Positions 7,477-16,309 are shown, counted from the first letter of the stretch. The stretch is DNA of 64,000 nucleotides from Eubacterium sp. (GCA_022511225.1 JAFLRZ010000004.1:62001-126000), one strand, 5' to 3'. Made by a program: numbers and translations. The notes: generated from the sequence alone by a model not told the origin.

Positions 7477-7946
7477 TTAAGCGTCTTCAAATTCTGATTT
7501 CTCCAGTTGTGCTTTAATAGCACCAGTGCTGCGTCTGAGCTCCTTTGATATGTCGTTTACTGAAGCAACTTCATCGTAAAATGAGATGTCAGTTTGTTGC
7601 TTAAAATTTAATTTCTACCTTTGTGTATGCTGTTTTTGTGCTGTCTGCACAAACTGGGGCAGATCAATAAATTCAATACTTTTAGTGTGAAAATTTCTTA
7701 TTCGCTCGTTAATAAAAACTATATTAACTAATTTCTTTTAAAACAAATTTATCGTTTAAGTATTCATATGTTAAAAGTTTTATCGGTTTATTATCAAATG
7801 TCGTTCTTTTATTAACATACTCAATCACTTAGGCGAATAATTTTTAGAAATAGTAGTAGTTCTTACCATATTTAAATCACCAGATACTTTTTTTGAAGAA
7901 ACCAAGATTCATAATCAATAAGTTGTATTAAAGCTTTAGCATCATG
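7477..7946 (-). pseudogene. Decayed remnant of an unidentified gene
   Basis: The 829-nt stretch 7324-8152 has no intact gene, but its minus strand carries protein-like fragments in order, broken by frameshifts and stops. They are HDAKALIQLIDYESWFLQ (from 7946), KKVSGDLNMVRTTTIS, VIEYVNKRTTFDNKPIKLL with TYEYLNDKFVLKEI, then NERIRNFHTKSIEFIDLPQF and VQTAQKQ, an in-frame TAG at 7615-7617, and a last piece ending at 7477 that contains ISKELRRSTGAIKAQLEK. That last motif resembles the short helix-turn-helix end found on many nucleases and helicases. Codon use looks like that of the neighbours. The parent family was not recognised. Nothing further was seen in 7947-8080. Confidence 0.6.
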
Positions 7947-8082
7947 ATATCATAAGATGATATTATTTTGTTATTATTAGGATTGTTATACATTAAAACT
8001 ATGTCCATTTCTCTTCTTGAATTGGCAGGCACATAATTTTAGATATAATGAATAAATAAAAAATAAATGAAGCAAATACAGT

Positions 8083-8111
8083 TTGACAAAAAATAATTCA
8101 TATGATACATT
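8083..8111 (+). promoter_or_regulatory. Putative sigma-A promoter of the DUF1653 gene
   Basis: TTGACA (8083-8088), 17-nt spacer, TACATT (8106-8111), about 40 nt before the start codon. Consensus -35, weak -10. Confidence 0.45.
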
Positions 8112-8152
8112 GAATATCAGTAATAAATGATTAAAAAATTCAGGTGGAATTT

Positions 8153-8374
8153 ATGAATGAAATAAAACTCGGCACTTATCGTCATTATAAAGGCAATACA
8201 TACAGGGTTTTGCATATTGCAAGGCATAGTGAAACACTTGAAGATATGGTTATTTATCAGGATGTCAATAATTTCGATAAAATATGGGCAAGACCTGCAT
8301 CTATGTGGAATGATGATATTGAAGTTGACGGAAAAACAGTAAAACGATTTGAACTAATGGAGGAAATTTTATAA
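8153..8374 (+). CDS. DUF1653 domain protein
   Basis: A 73-residue protein that is essentially one DUF1653 domain: LGTYRHYKGNTYRVLHIARHSETLEDMV, then YQD, then a WARP motif in WARPASMW and a basic VKRFELM end. These small SH3-like proteins are widespread in Firmicutes and their function is unknown. The start is ATG 8153 behind AGGTGG (8142-8147); an in-frame GTG at 8144 falls inside that ribosome binding site. It is monocistronic, with its own promoter candidate and a strong terminator. Confidence 0.85.
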   Translation: MNEIKLGTYRHYKGNTYRVLHIARHSETLEDMVIYQDVNNFDKIWARPASMWNDDIEVDGKTVKRFELMEEIL

Positions 8375-8379
8375 GCAAC

Positions 8380-8405
8380 AAGCCGAGAGCAATCGCTCTC
8401 GGCTT
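8380..8405. terminator. Bidirectional intrinsic terminator
   Basis: AAGCCGAGAGC (8380-8390) / GCTCTCGGCTT (8395-8405) form an 11-bp stem with an AATC loop between the convergent DUF1653 and M24 genes. Confidence 0.75.
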
Positions 8406-8424
8406 ATTATTTAAGTAAACAAAC

Positions 8425-9114
8425 TTATAACTCAACTAATTTTCCATTTGAAAAATAATAAATATTCTCTTTTTTATATCCGTATTTGGAATTCGGAATA
8501 CTGATATGTGGCTCAAATGTAAAATAATCAACTGATGACAATAATAAATGATTACCCGATTCAATATAGACTCGTTCATCCTTATTCTTTACAATTGAAT
8601 GACCGAGATTACCATTGAAGTCAAGGTTAATAAAACCCTCGTCCGTAATCAGCTGATTGATATGCAGATAGAGCTCTTCAAATGTAGTTTGAGGTGTTAC
8701 AAAATCAACTAATTCTTGATGCAATCGCTCTTCCATAAGCAGACCGTTACGCCACTCGTTGTTTTGAATTTTATCTACAGAGTCAACTACCTTGCCATTT
8801 TCAATAATAATAGTGCGAGCATAATCACCCCAGATTTTGTTATTTTGAGGACTAAGGTCAATTGTTATAATGTCATTATTACTAATCAATCTGTCAGCAG
8901 TAATGTATTCTCGTCCTGAAATGGATATTGCGGTTTCATCTGACGAAAAGACGAATGCACCAATATCCCAATACCAAAATGAATCCGCACCCAATGACAT
9001 CATTTTTTCTTCGCACAAACGTCTTACTTCAAGCAAATTCATAGTAGGCTTAATAGCCGTTTTTATGTATGAAATTGTTTCTTTTGCTATATGTTGTAAG
9101 TCTTTATATTCCAT
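8425..9114 (-). CDS. M24-family metallopeptidase-like protein (creatinase fold)
   Basis: A 229-residue protein with the pita-bread fold of methionine aminopeptidase and Xaa-Pro peptidases. Metal-ligand candidates are in order: IITIDLSPQ and WGDYARTI (two Asp), GHSIV (His), FTFEPHIS (Glu) and KKENIYYF (Glu). It has only the catalytic domain, without the N-terminal domain of creatinase-type peptidases. No strong ribosome binding site precedes ATG 9114, and the esterase gene ends only 20 nt upstream, so it may depend on that transcript. The substrate is unknown; M24 assignment is fairly secure. Confidence 0.75.
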   Translation of the reverse strand: MEYKDLQHIAKETISYIKTAIKPTMNLLEVRRLCEEKMMSLGADSFWYWDIGAFVFSSDETAISISGREYITADRLISNNDIITIDLSPQNNKIWGDYARTIIIENGKVVDSVDKIQNNEWRNGLLMEERLHQELVDFVTPQTTFEELYLHINQLITDEGFINLDFNGNLGHSIVKNKDERVYIESGNHLLLSSVDYFTFEPHISIPNSKYGYKKENIYYFSNGKLVEL

Positions 9115-9134
9115 ACGATTATTCTTTTAATTTG

Positions 9135-10274
9135 TTATTTTGCTTCTTCCTTTTGGCTGATTATATCTTTGTAAAAATCAATTGCGCCGTCAATTGTTTC
9201 GACACCGATTTCGTCAAACGGCTCAAGCACGCTGAATACGTGAGGAAGGCTCTTGCCGTCGTACTTTTCGTAGTCCTTCAGTACTGTCTGTACACTCTTG
9301 CTTTCAAGAAGCTTTGCCGTTGCAAGAGTCTGCTCGTGTGCAAGAGAATCACCGCTGCTTGTGATAAGATAAGTCGGTGGGAAATCGCTTGCATAATCTA
9401 TTATCTGATCAAAATTCATATAGTCATACGTTGCTTTATCCTTATAATCCTTGCCCCAAAGAAGCTTTGTATAAACGCTTAACGCACCGTTATTCATACT
9501 TGCAACAGGGGAGGTGAGAAGAAGTGCATCAACATTCATTTCGGGGTTTACCACTTCAAATATATTGCGAAGCTCCTCGCTTTGCATTAATACAGATGCA
9601 TAGGCTGAGAGCATACCGCCTGCCGAATCACCTGTAAGCATAATGCTTTCGCTGTCGCAAGGGTAGGAGGACATATTTTCGTTAATCCATTTGAGAGCGA
9701 GCATAACGTCCTGAAGCTGCTCGTTTACCGTAATGTCGGGAACAAGTCTGTAGCTCATATTAAACACAACAAAGCCCCTGTCGGCAAGTGCTCTGCAGTA
9801 GTATTCATTAAGCTCCTTTGAGCCATACATCCAGCCACCGCCGTGAATGTCAATGATAACAGGAAGCTTGTCGCTCGGTGCAGTACCTTCAGGGTAATAA
9901 ACGTCAAGCGTATGGTATAAATTCATATCGTCTATGTAAGGAACATCCTTAATCATTTCGACCTCAGGAGGAGTCTGATTTGCGTGCTTTTTAGCATCGC
10001 CGTCAGCACAGAAATACCATATCATCTGCATAAGCTTTATGACAGGATTATGCCTGATGCCGTCACCGCTCGGTGTTTCATATTCTATAGTGTCTGATGA
10101 GAGCATACCGCCGATATAGACCTTGTCTTTATTCGTGTCAGCCTGTTTTCTTGTAACTATTTCAACAAATGCAACGGCAATAATTGCTATAATCAGAATT
10201 ACTGCGATAATTATTTTAAGCACCTTAACACCACTGCCTTTCTTTTGCTTTGTATTCTCAGCTACCTTTGGCAT
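9135..10274 (-). CDS. Membrane-anchored alpha/beta-hydrolase (esterase/lipase, HSL type)
   Basis: A 379-residue protein with one N-terminal membrane helix (VLKIIIAVILIIAIIAVAFV) and no cleavage site, so the enzyme faces outward on an anchor. The hydrolase domain shows the oxyanion motif DIHGGGWMYGS, the nucleophile elbow TGDSAGG (Ser) and late Asp/His candidates (SSGDSLAH, LPHVFS). This is the hormone-sensitive-lipase-like group that includes acetyl- and feruloyl-esterases. It lies head to head with a GH51 arabinofuranosidase, which suggests removal of acyl groups from arabinoxylan or similar glycans; that is an inference. GGGGG precedes the start. Confidence 0.8.
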   Translation of the reverse strand: MPKVAENTKQKKGSGVKVLKIIIAVILIIAIIAVAFVEIVTRKQADTNKDKVYIGGMLSSDTIEYETPSGDGIRHNPVIKLMQMIWYFCADGDAKKHANQTPPEVEMIKDVPYIDDMNLYHTLDVYYPEGTAPSDKLPVIIDIHGGGWMYGSKELNEYYCRALADRGFVVFNMSYRLVPDITVNEQLQDVMLALKWINENMSSYPCDSESIMLTGDSAGGMLSAYASVLMQSEELRNIFEVVNPEMNVDALLLTSPVASMNNGALSVYTKLLWGKDYKDKATYDYMNFDQIIDYASDFPPTYLITSSGDSLAHEQTLATAKLLESKSVQTVLKDYEKYDGKSLPHVFSVLEPFDEIGVETIDGAIDFYKDIISQKEEAK

Positions 10275-10307
10275 AAAAATGAACCCCCTAAAATTTGTTA
10301 CACTTTC

Positions 10308-10336
10308 AGTATATCAAAGCGAGCATAACGTGTCAA
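10308..10336 (-). promoter_or_regulatory. Sigma-A promoter of the esterase gene
   Basis: On the minus strand TTGACA (10331-10336), a 17-nt spacer and TATACT (10308-10313). The -35 is perfect. It is back to back with the arabinofuranosidase promoter. Confidence 0.7.
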
Positions 10337-10357
10337 TAATTACGTCTGTATCCGCCT

Positions 10358-10386
10358 TTGACAAGAAATGTATATAATGTTATAAT
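10358..10386 (+). promoter_or_regulatory. Consensus sigma-A promoter of the arabinofuranosidase operon
   Basis: TTGACA (10358-10363), 17-nt spacer, TATAAT (10381-10386): a full consensus promoter about 30 nt before the start codon. The -35 boxes of the two divergent promoters are 21 nt apart, so one regulator could control both sides. Confidence 0.8.
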
Positions 10387-10415
10387 TCTTATAAAATAAA
10401 ATTTTGGAGAATATT

Positions 10416-12815
10416 ATGAAAAAGCTCATAACAGTTACTTTGGCAATCATAATGTCACTTTCAGCCTTTGCCGTTCCTGCTGATGCAGAGGAAAGGCTTA
10501 CACTTGATTTGAATAAATCTAATTCAGAAAGCTATGAAATTTCCGACAAGCTTTACGGAATATTCCTTGAAGATATTTCGTATGCCTGTGACGGCGGTCT
10601 TGTTTCAAATCTTGTTAATAACAATTCGTTTGAATATGAGTTTAACAAAACGGCAAAATGGATTGCCGAATCACTCGGGCTTTCTGTTGAGGAAGCTTCA
10701 CATCCGCTTAATTCAAATAACCCTACCTATGCAACACTCACTGCAAACGGCAAGGGAACACTCAGAAATATCGGCTATCCTGAATTATTTAAATACAAAA
10801 CTTATGATATTGACGAATCTGCAAAGGAAAAAGCTGATATGGGCTTTAAGCAGGGGGAGAAGTATGATTTCTCTTGCTATATCCGTAACGTTGATTTTGA
10901 CGGTACGGTATGCGTTTATCTGGATTCATCAAAGAATAAGAACAACGTAATCCAGCTTGATATATCAAACACAAAGGGCAACTGGACGTTAATCAGCACT
11001 GTTCTTGAAGCTGTCGCAACCGAGGACGGCGGACTTGCCATTGAGCTTGACGGAAACGGAACTATCTGTATTGATTTTGTTAAGCTCATACCTCAAAGCA
11101 GCTTCGGCTACGGCTCTGAAAGCTGGAAATATACGACGCTCAGAAGCGATCTTTACTCAGCTCTTGCGCAGTTAAACCCAAGCTTCGTACGTTTCCCCGG
11201 CGGATGCTTTGCCGAGGGCGACAATCTTGAACACCTTTACGACTGGAAGGAAACTATAGGTCCCGACGAGCAAAGAGTACAGGGTTATAATCTCTGGCGA
11301 TGGGATGATGCAGGCAGAGAGTACATAAACACTAACGCTATGGGTTATCACGAGTATTTTCAGCTTTGTGCTGATTTAGGTGCAGAAGCATTACCGATAC
11401 TCAATGCCGGTCTTATCTGTCAGGGCAGAGTGGGCTATGACGACCACGTTGTTGCACTTGAAAAGGCTTCAATGACCGACGAGGAATGGGAAACCTATAT
11501 GACCGAGGTCAGAAATATGCCCGAGGATAATGTTGAATGGAGAAACGGTTTTACAGAGGCAGTCAATAACTGCAACATTCATTCAAGAGAAGATTTTGAA
11601 GCTTATCTTGATACTATTGCTCTTCGTCCTAAAACGAAGGAATTTGACGCTTACGTTCAGGATATTCTTGATTTGATTGAATATGCTAACGGTGACCCAA
11701 ACACTACCTATTGGGGTGCACTTCGTGCCGCTAACGGAAGAACAGAGCCGTTCAACCTTAAGTATATCGGTATCGGAAACGAGAATTGGGGAGAGGTTTA
11801 CGAAAGAAACTTTAAAGCTATTTATAAGGAAATAAAAGCAGCTTATCCCGACATTACCATTATCAGCTCAGCAGCCGGTTGGCTTGAGGGTGAAGGCTTT
11901 GAAAAAAACTGGCAATGGATTAATGACGGATATACAGATACTATTGTTGATGAGCATTACTACACGAAGGACGGTTTCCTTTATACAATTAATGACAGAT
12001 ACGATAGCTACGACAGAGATAAGGCTCACGTATTTTTAGGCGAATACGCAGCAACTGCACAGGGCTATGGAACTCTCCAGACGAAGTGCAATATTACAAA
12101 TGCAGTTGAAGAGGCTGCTTATCTTACAGGTATTGAGCGAAATGCAGATATAGTAGATATGGCATCTTATGCACCGACCTTTGCAAAGAACAATGCACAA
12201 AGCTGGGATATCAATATGATTTGGTTTGATTCCCAGGAGGTTGTTCTTACACCAAGCTACTACGTTCAAATGCTGTTTTCAAGCAATATCGGAAATAAGT
12301 ATATCAAATCAGTATTTGCAAACGGCGAAACAAATCAAAACGGTGTATATGAATCAGTCACTGTTGACGAAGAAAACGAAGTGCTTTACGTTAAGCTTGT
12401 AAACACTTCGGGCGAGAAGCAGACAGTTGATGTTTCCTTTAACGGCTACGACGTGAATAAAATCTCCGTTCAGAGTATGGCTGCTAATTATCCCGGTGCT
12501 TGTAACGAGGTGGGTAAGAATACTACTTATCCTAAAGAGCAGGAAATCCCTGCCGCAGACAGCGCAGAGATAGAGCTTGGAAAGTACGACGTAACTGTTG
12601 TAAGAATTGCATTTGGGGGTAATGATGGCTCAGGATTATACACATTACCTGATTTCATCAGCACTATTGCAGATACAAGCACATTTTTACCGGCGGTGAT
12701 TAAGTACGGCGTACCGGGTGGTATCGCAGCAGGTGTTATAGCTATTGCAGTAATAGTTTTTGCAGTAGTGTTCGTTAAGAAGAAAAAGCACAGAAAGGCA
12801 CAAGATAATCAATGA
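10416..12815 (+). CDS. GH51 alpha-L-arabinofuranosidase, secreted and membrane-anchored
   Basis: A 799-residue enzyme. The start is ATG 10416, since GGAGA (10406-10410) precedes it; an upstream in-frame TTG lies in the ribosome binding site. A signal peptide ends near VPADA (residue ~24). The GH51 features are LYGIFLEDISYACDGGL early, FVRFPGGCFAEGD, the acid/base Glu456 in GIGNENWG and the nucleophile Glu543 in FLGEYAA, followed by the C-terminal beta domain. A C-terminal membrane helix (GIAAGVIAIAVIVFAVVFV) and KKKK stretch anchor it to the cell surface. It releases arabinose from plant arabinans or arabinoxylan. A ~150-residue insert after the first strand looks like a carbohydrate-binding beta domain. 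The next gene overlaps by 4 nt. Confidence 0.9.
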   Translation: MKKLITVTLAIIMSLSAFAVPADAEERLTLDLNKSNSESYEISDKLYGIFLEDISYACDGGLVSNLVNNNSFEYEFNKTAKWIAESLGLSVEEASHPLNSNNPTYATLTANGKGTLRNIGYPELFKYKTYDIDESAKEKADMGFKQGEKYDFSCYIRNVDFDGTVCVYLDSSKNKNNVIQLDISNTKGNWTLISTVLEAVATEDGGLAIELDGNGTICIDFVKLIPQSSFGYGSESWKYTTLRSDLYSALAQLNPSFVRFPGGCFAEGDNLEHLYDWKETIGPDEQRVQGYNLWRWDDAGREYINTNAMGYHEYFQLCADLGAEALPILNAGLICQGRVGYDDHVVALEKASMTDEEWETYMTEVRNMPEDNVEWRNGFTEAVNNCNIHSREDFEAYLDTIALRPKTKEFDAYVQDILDLIEYANGDPNTTYWGALRAANGRTEPFNLKYIGIGNENWGEVYERNFKAIYKEIKAAYPDITIISSAAGWLEGEGFEKNWQWINDGYTDTIVDEHYYTKDGFLYTINDRYDSYDRDKAHVFLGEYAATAQGYGTLQTKCNITNAVEEAAYLTGIERNADIVDMASYAPTFAKNNAQSWDINMIWFDSQEVVLTPSYYVQMLFSSNIGNKYIKSVFANGETNQNGVYESVTVDEENEVLYVKLVNTSGEKQTVDVSFNGYDVNKISVQSMAANYPGACNEVGKNTTYPKEQEIPAADSAEIELGKYDVTVVRIAFGGNDGSGLYTLPDFISTIADTSTFLPAVIKYGVPGGIAAGVIAIAVIVFAVVFVKKKKHRKAQDNQ

Positions 12816-13783
12816 TAATAACGTTTTATTCTACTGTATCAAAAGAATCGGAATGCCTTAAATATATTCCACAGATAAAGGAGCACACCTTCAGAATTAT
12901 TCGCCTTGATGAAAGAAAAAGACTGCTCAGTGAGTGCAATGATACTGAAATTCTTGTTGTTGATGCGATGGGCACGGTAGATAAGGAAATTATAGATTCA
13001 ATGCCGAAGCTCAGGCTTATTCATTCAGAGGGTGTAGGATATCAGGGCTTTGACGTTTCGTATGCTTCTAAGAAGAATATAATCGTTTGCAACAATAAGG
13101 GCATTAACGATACTGCCGTTGCCGAGGACGCTCTGCTCCTTATGCTCGGATGCCTTAAATCAATAATTACAGGTCATCAGAGTGTATATGACGGCAGGCA
13201 GATTGAAGTTAAAAAGGCTTCCTTCGGTGTTGTGCGTGAGCTTGGCGAATGCACTGTCGGACTTGTAGGCTTCGGAGATATTGCAAGAAAAACGGCTGAG
13301 CTTTGTAATGCTTTCGGTGCAAGAGTGATATACAGCAACAGAACAAGATATAAGGAGCTTGAAGAAAAATATAACGTTTCGTACGTTTCGCTTGATGAGC
13401 TTCTTGAGCAAAGTGATTTCGTGTCACTCCACCTTGCCGTAACAGACGATACAAGAGAAATTGCAGATGATGAATTCTTCGCAAAAATGAAAAGCACGGC
13501 ATATCTTATCAACACGTCACGCGGTGATCTCGTAAATAACGAGGCTCTGCTTAATGCACTGTTAAGCGGTAAAATTTCAGGGGCAGGGCTTGACGTTATT
13601 TATCCCGAGCCTGTCAAGAGTGATAATATTCTTCTTGATGAAAGAATTGCAGATAAGCTCGTACTCACCCCTCACATAGCAGGAATTACGCACCTTACAG
13701 TGAAAAAGCTGTATCTCAATATCTGGGATAACGTTACTCGCTTTATGAACTCAAAACCACTAAAAAATATAGTTAGTAAGTAG
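12812..13783 (+). CDS. D-2-hydroxyacid dehydrogenase, NAD-dependent
   Basis: A 323-residue protein of the D-isomer 2-hydroxyacid dehydrogenase family. The cofactor-binding Rossmann motif is GLVGFGDIARKTAE, followed by the acidic/basic switch at VIYSNR. The signature Asn-Thr-Ser-Arg-Gly-Asp (INTSRGDLV) and the catalytic Arg, Glu and His (LTPHIAG) are in place. It starts at ATG 12812, overlapping the stop of the arabinofuranosidase, so it is co-translated. Its substrate cannot be read from the sequence; the context suggests a sugar-derived 2-keto or 2-hydroxy acid. Confidence 0.85.
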   Translation: MIITFYSTVSKESECLKYIPQIKEHTFRIIRLDERKRLLSECNDTEILVVDAMGTVDKEIIDSMPKLRLIHSEGVGYQGFDVSYASKKNIIVCNNKGINDTAVAEDALLLMLGCLKSIITGHQSVYDGRQIEVKKASFGVVRELGECTVGLVGFGDIARKTAELCNAFGARVIYSNRTRYKELEEKYNVSYVSLDELLEQSDFVSLHLAVTDDTREIADDEFFAKMKSTAYLINTSRGDLVNNEALLNALLSGKISGAGLDVIYPEPVKSDNILLDERIADKLVLTPHIAGITHLTVKKLYLNIWDNVTRFMNSKPLKNIVSK

Positions 13784-13791
13784 GAGATTTT

Positions 13792-14673
13792 ATGAAAAAG
13801 ATAATATCAATAATTCTGTCTTTATCACTCATAGCCATATCGCTTGCAGGATGTTCAAAAGTTAAAGAAATCACCTTCAAACCCGATATTCCAAAAGGAG
13901 ATATTGGCGCAGTGTCCTTCAACGTTGCGGCTCCTTGGGGTAATTTGTTAGACGGTACATCATCTTCGGCTCGTGTAAAACGTTTTGCATCATATATGAA
14001 TTCCGTTAAGCCTGACGTAATCGGTACTCAGGAGATGAACAGCGACTGGCTCTCAAAGTTAGAGGAGCTTATGCCCGATTATTCCTCATACGGAGTAAAG
14101 CGCGGTGGTGATGATAACGAGAAAAAGAGCGAAATCAACGCAGTTTTCTGGCTCAAGGATAAGTATGAATGTGTTGAAAAAAATACGTTCTGGCTCTCCG
14201 AAACTCCTGATACCGAAAGCAAGTACGAGGGTGCAGGCTGCTACAGAATTTGCACTTACGTAATGCTTCGTGACAAGGGGAGCGATAAGTACATACTTCA
14301 TATGAATACTCATCTTGATAACGCAAGCGACGAGGCGAGAGTATACGGCGCACAGGTGATAATGGATAAGCTTAATGAGATAAAAATGACGTCAGAGGTA
14401 AGTCACTTTTCTGTAGTGCTCACAGGTGACTTCAATGATGTTGAAACTTCAAATCCTGTTAAAACCGTCAGCAGTACGCTTACAAGCTGTTCGTCTGCAA
14501 ATCCTGAGAATAAAAAATCAAGCTATACCGATTGGGGTAAGCTTGAAAATGAAGGGGAGCCGATAGATTTTATTTTCACCGATGCTGAGCCTGTCGGCTA
14601 TGTGGTGCTTGACGATACAACAAACGGACTCGTTTCCGACCATTACGGAGTATATTCCACCATTACATTATAA
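13792..14673 (+). CDS. Endonuclease/exonuclease/phosphatase-family lipoprotein
   Basis: A 293-residue lipoprotein: signal peptide followed by a lipobox LAGC (Cys near residue 21). The EEP fold is complete: SFNVAAPWGN, IGTQEM (metal Glu), HMNTHLDN, TGDFND and SDHYGV (catalytic Asp-His). Surface members of this family are phosphatases, phosphodiesterases or sphingomyelinase-like enzymes. It is third in the arabinofuranosidase operon, 8 nt after the dehydrogenase, so a role in handling extracellular sugar phosphates or phosphodiesters is plausible but unproven. Confidence 0.85.
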   Translation: MKKIISIILSLSLIAISLAGCSKVKEITFKPDIPKGDIGAVSFNVAAPWGNLLDGTSSSARVKRFASYMNSVKPDVIGTQEMNSDWLSKLEELMPDYSSYGVKRGGDDNEKKSEINAVFWLKDKYECVEKNTFWLSETPDTESKYEGAGCYRICTYVMLRDKGSDKYILHMNTHLDNASDEARVYGAQVIMDKLNEIKMTSEVSHFSVVLTGDFNDVETSNPVKTVSSTLTSCSSANPENKKSSYTDWGKLENEGEPIDFIFTDAEPVGYVVLDDTTNGLVSDHYGVYSTITL

Positions 14674-14688
14674 TATATCACACAAAAC

Positions 14689-14716
14689 AAACGGCTGTCC
14701 TTTTGGACAGCCGTTT
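14689..14716 (+). terminator. Intrinsic terminator of the arabinofuranosidase operon
   Basis: AAACGGCTGTCC (14689-14700) and GGACAGCCGTTT (14705-14716) form a perfect 12-bp stem with a TTTT loop, 15 nt after the stop. Confidence 0.85.
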
Positions 14717-14794
14717 AAAAATCTCATCTTTACGTCGGCGCGTGCGCATTGACCACTGCACTGAGGAATCATTAACGCTAAATAATGAACATAA

Positions 14795-15598
14795 TCAAAC
14801 TGATTTAAATTCACTGAGCCGATTTTTGAAAAATTCAACATAATTTGAGAAATAATCAAATTTCTCTTCATTTTGAAAAACTGAAATTAATGACAATGCC
14901 CGTTCTATCTCTGCCACGGCTTTGTCATTCTCTTCGATTTCTTCATAATATTCCGATATCTTTTGCATCATTTGCAGCAGAGTTTCGAAGGATATCCATT
15001 TCTGTTTATCGGCTGCCTCATATTTTAGAGCGCCTGAAAGGACAAAAGCCATTTCCGATAGCTTTGTAAAGCTTATATCCGGAATTTGCTCCAACACCGC
15101 TAAGGCACTTTCTGTATCACTCTTTGCGTTGTATGCGTAAGCCAAAAAACGCAGGGCGTCATACTTCCCCTCAATATCACTTGATTTGTCAATCAGCTTA
15201 TTTGCTATTCGTATCGTTTCATCCGGATTTGCAGAATAATTAATCACATACAGCAGTTTATTAAGCAGAGTTTCATTTTCAGGATATTTTTGCAATCCTT
15301 CTTCTAATATCTTTCTGCCTTCTTCGGGATTATCTTCCCATATTTCCCACATTCTCTGCACATACTGTTCAATATCATCCTGAATTTTCTTTTGGTTATA
15401 AGCAAATAAATCATCTATGGTTACACCGAAAATCTGCGCTAATACCGGCACAAGTGTAATATCAGGTAATGCGATATTGTTTTCCCATTTACTGATTGCC
15501 TGAGAGGAAATACCAACTGATTTTGCAAGCTGTTCCTGCGTCATTCCTCTTTCTTTGCGCAGTTCTTTAATTCTGCTTCCTATCATCATTTTATCCAT
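14795..15598 (-). CDS. XRE-family transcriptional regulator with TPR-like C-terminus
   Basis: A 267-residue protein. Residues 1-65 form a Cro/C1-type helix-turn-helix (RIKELRKERGMTQEQLAKS, VGISSQAISKWEN, LAQIFGVTIDDLF). The remainder is helical, with TPR-like pairs (EEGRKILEEGLQKYPENETL, ESALAVLEQIP) that may bind a peptide or partner. The start is ATG 15598 with AAGGTGA just before it; a longer frame from 15688 would begin upstream of the promoter seen at 15645-15673, so it is rejected. It is divergent from the ECF sigma gene, and regulation of either is possible but not shown. Confidence 0.85.
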   Translation of the reverse strand: MDKMMIGSRIKELRKERGMTQEQLAKSVGISSQAISKWENNIALPDITLVPVLAQIFGVTIDDLFAYNQKKIQDDIEQYVQRMWEIWEDNPEEGRKILEEGLQKYPENETLLNKLLYVINYSANPDETIRIANKLIDKSSDIEGKYDALRFLAYAYNAKSDTESALAVLEQIPDISFTKLSEMAFVLSGALKYEAADKQKWISFETLLQMMQKISEYYEEIEENDKAVAEIERALSLISVFQNEEKFDYFSNYVEFFKNRLSEFKSV

Positions 15599-15644
15599 AT
15601 ATTCACCTTGATTTTTTAGAAGTAAAAGCGCTTTTTCTGTTCTC

Positions 15645-15673
15645 ATTATAGCTATCCGAAAGATGCAAGTCAA
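15645..15673 (-). promoter_or_regulatory. Sigma-A promoter of the XRE regulator
   Basis: On the minus strand TTGACT (15668-15673), 17-nt spacer, TATAAT (15645-15650). It fixes the translation start at 15598. A palindrome AAAAGCGCTTTT lies in the leader (15624-15635). Confidence 0.7.
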
Positions 15674-15737
15674 TAACTGCACAAGCAATGAAAATCAACC
15701 GCAGGTTGAAAAAATGCATAGCCCCATACAAATTGTA

Positions 15738-15765
15738 TTGAAAAATTATTTTAAGAAATTATAAT
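15738..15765 (+). promoter_or_regulatory. Putative promoter of the ECF sigma operon
   Basis: TTGAAA (15738-15743), 16-nt spacer, TATAAT (15760-15765), 56 nt before the start codon. An ECF-type autoregulated promoter could also exist; none was recognised. Confidence 0.45.
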
Positions 15766-15820
15766 AAAATGTGTAACAAAAAGGCACTTTTCTGCACTAA
15801 TAGATGAAGGAGGTAAGATT

Positions 15821-16309
15821 ATGAATGAAAACATTTCGATGGATAGAGTTTATCGGGATTATTCTAATATGATATATAAATATCTCCTTTCTAAGACAGG
15901 TGACGAGGATATTGCAGAGGAACTGACTCAGGAAACCTTTTATCAGGCGGTTAAAAGTGCAGACAAATTTGATTTCTCAAGCAAGGTCAGTACATGGCTT
16001 TGCGCCATAGCAAAAAATAAGCTTTATGAATACTGGCGAAAGCACCCAAAAACAGAAGAACTGACTGATAGTATTGAAGAACATATTTCGCTTGAAGATC
16101 AGTATATTGAAGACGCGAGCCGTTTGGAAATATTAAAAGCCATTCATAATATTCCAGATCCGGCTAGAGAAATTTTGTACTTAAGGCTGTTCAGCGATCT
16201 GTCATTTAAAGAGATAGGCGATATTTTTGGAAAAACAGAGCAATGGGCAAGGGTTACGTATTATCGTGCAAAGCTTGCCTTAAGAAAGGAATTGACCGAA
16301 AATGAATAG
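15821..16309 (+). CDS. ECF-type RNA polymerase sigma factor
   Basis: A 162-residue sigma-70-family factor with only regions 2 and 4. Region 2 includes MIYKYLLSKTGDEDIAEELTQET and the promoter-melting part FSSKVSTWLCAIAKNKLYEYWR. Region 4 has the helix-turn-helix in LRLFSDLSFKEIGDIFGK and WARVTYYRAK. AAGGAGG lies 8 nt before the ATG. The stop overlaps the start of the anti-sigma gene by 8 nt, the classical arrangement for sigma/anti-sigma pairs. Confidence 0.92.
   Translation: MNENISMDRVYRDYSNMIYKYLLSKTGDEDIAEELTQETFYQAVKSADKFDFSSKVSTWLCAIAKNKLYEYWRKHPKTEELTDSIEEHISLEDQYIEDASRLEILKAIHNIPDPAREILYLRLFSDLSFKEIGDIFGKTEQWARVTYYRAKLALRKELTENE

Noticed and set aside
9069-9482. 137-residue open frame on the plus strand
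   Set aside because: Antisense to the esterase and M24 genes, Cys/Leu-rich shadow, no ribosome binding site.
10534-10950. 138-residue open frame on the plus strand
   Set aside because: It is a shadow frame inside the GH51 gene, with no ribosome binding site and no recognisable motif; the GH51 reading has catalytic residues.
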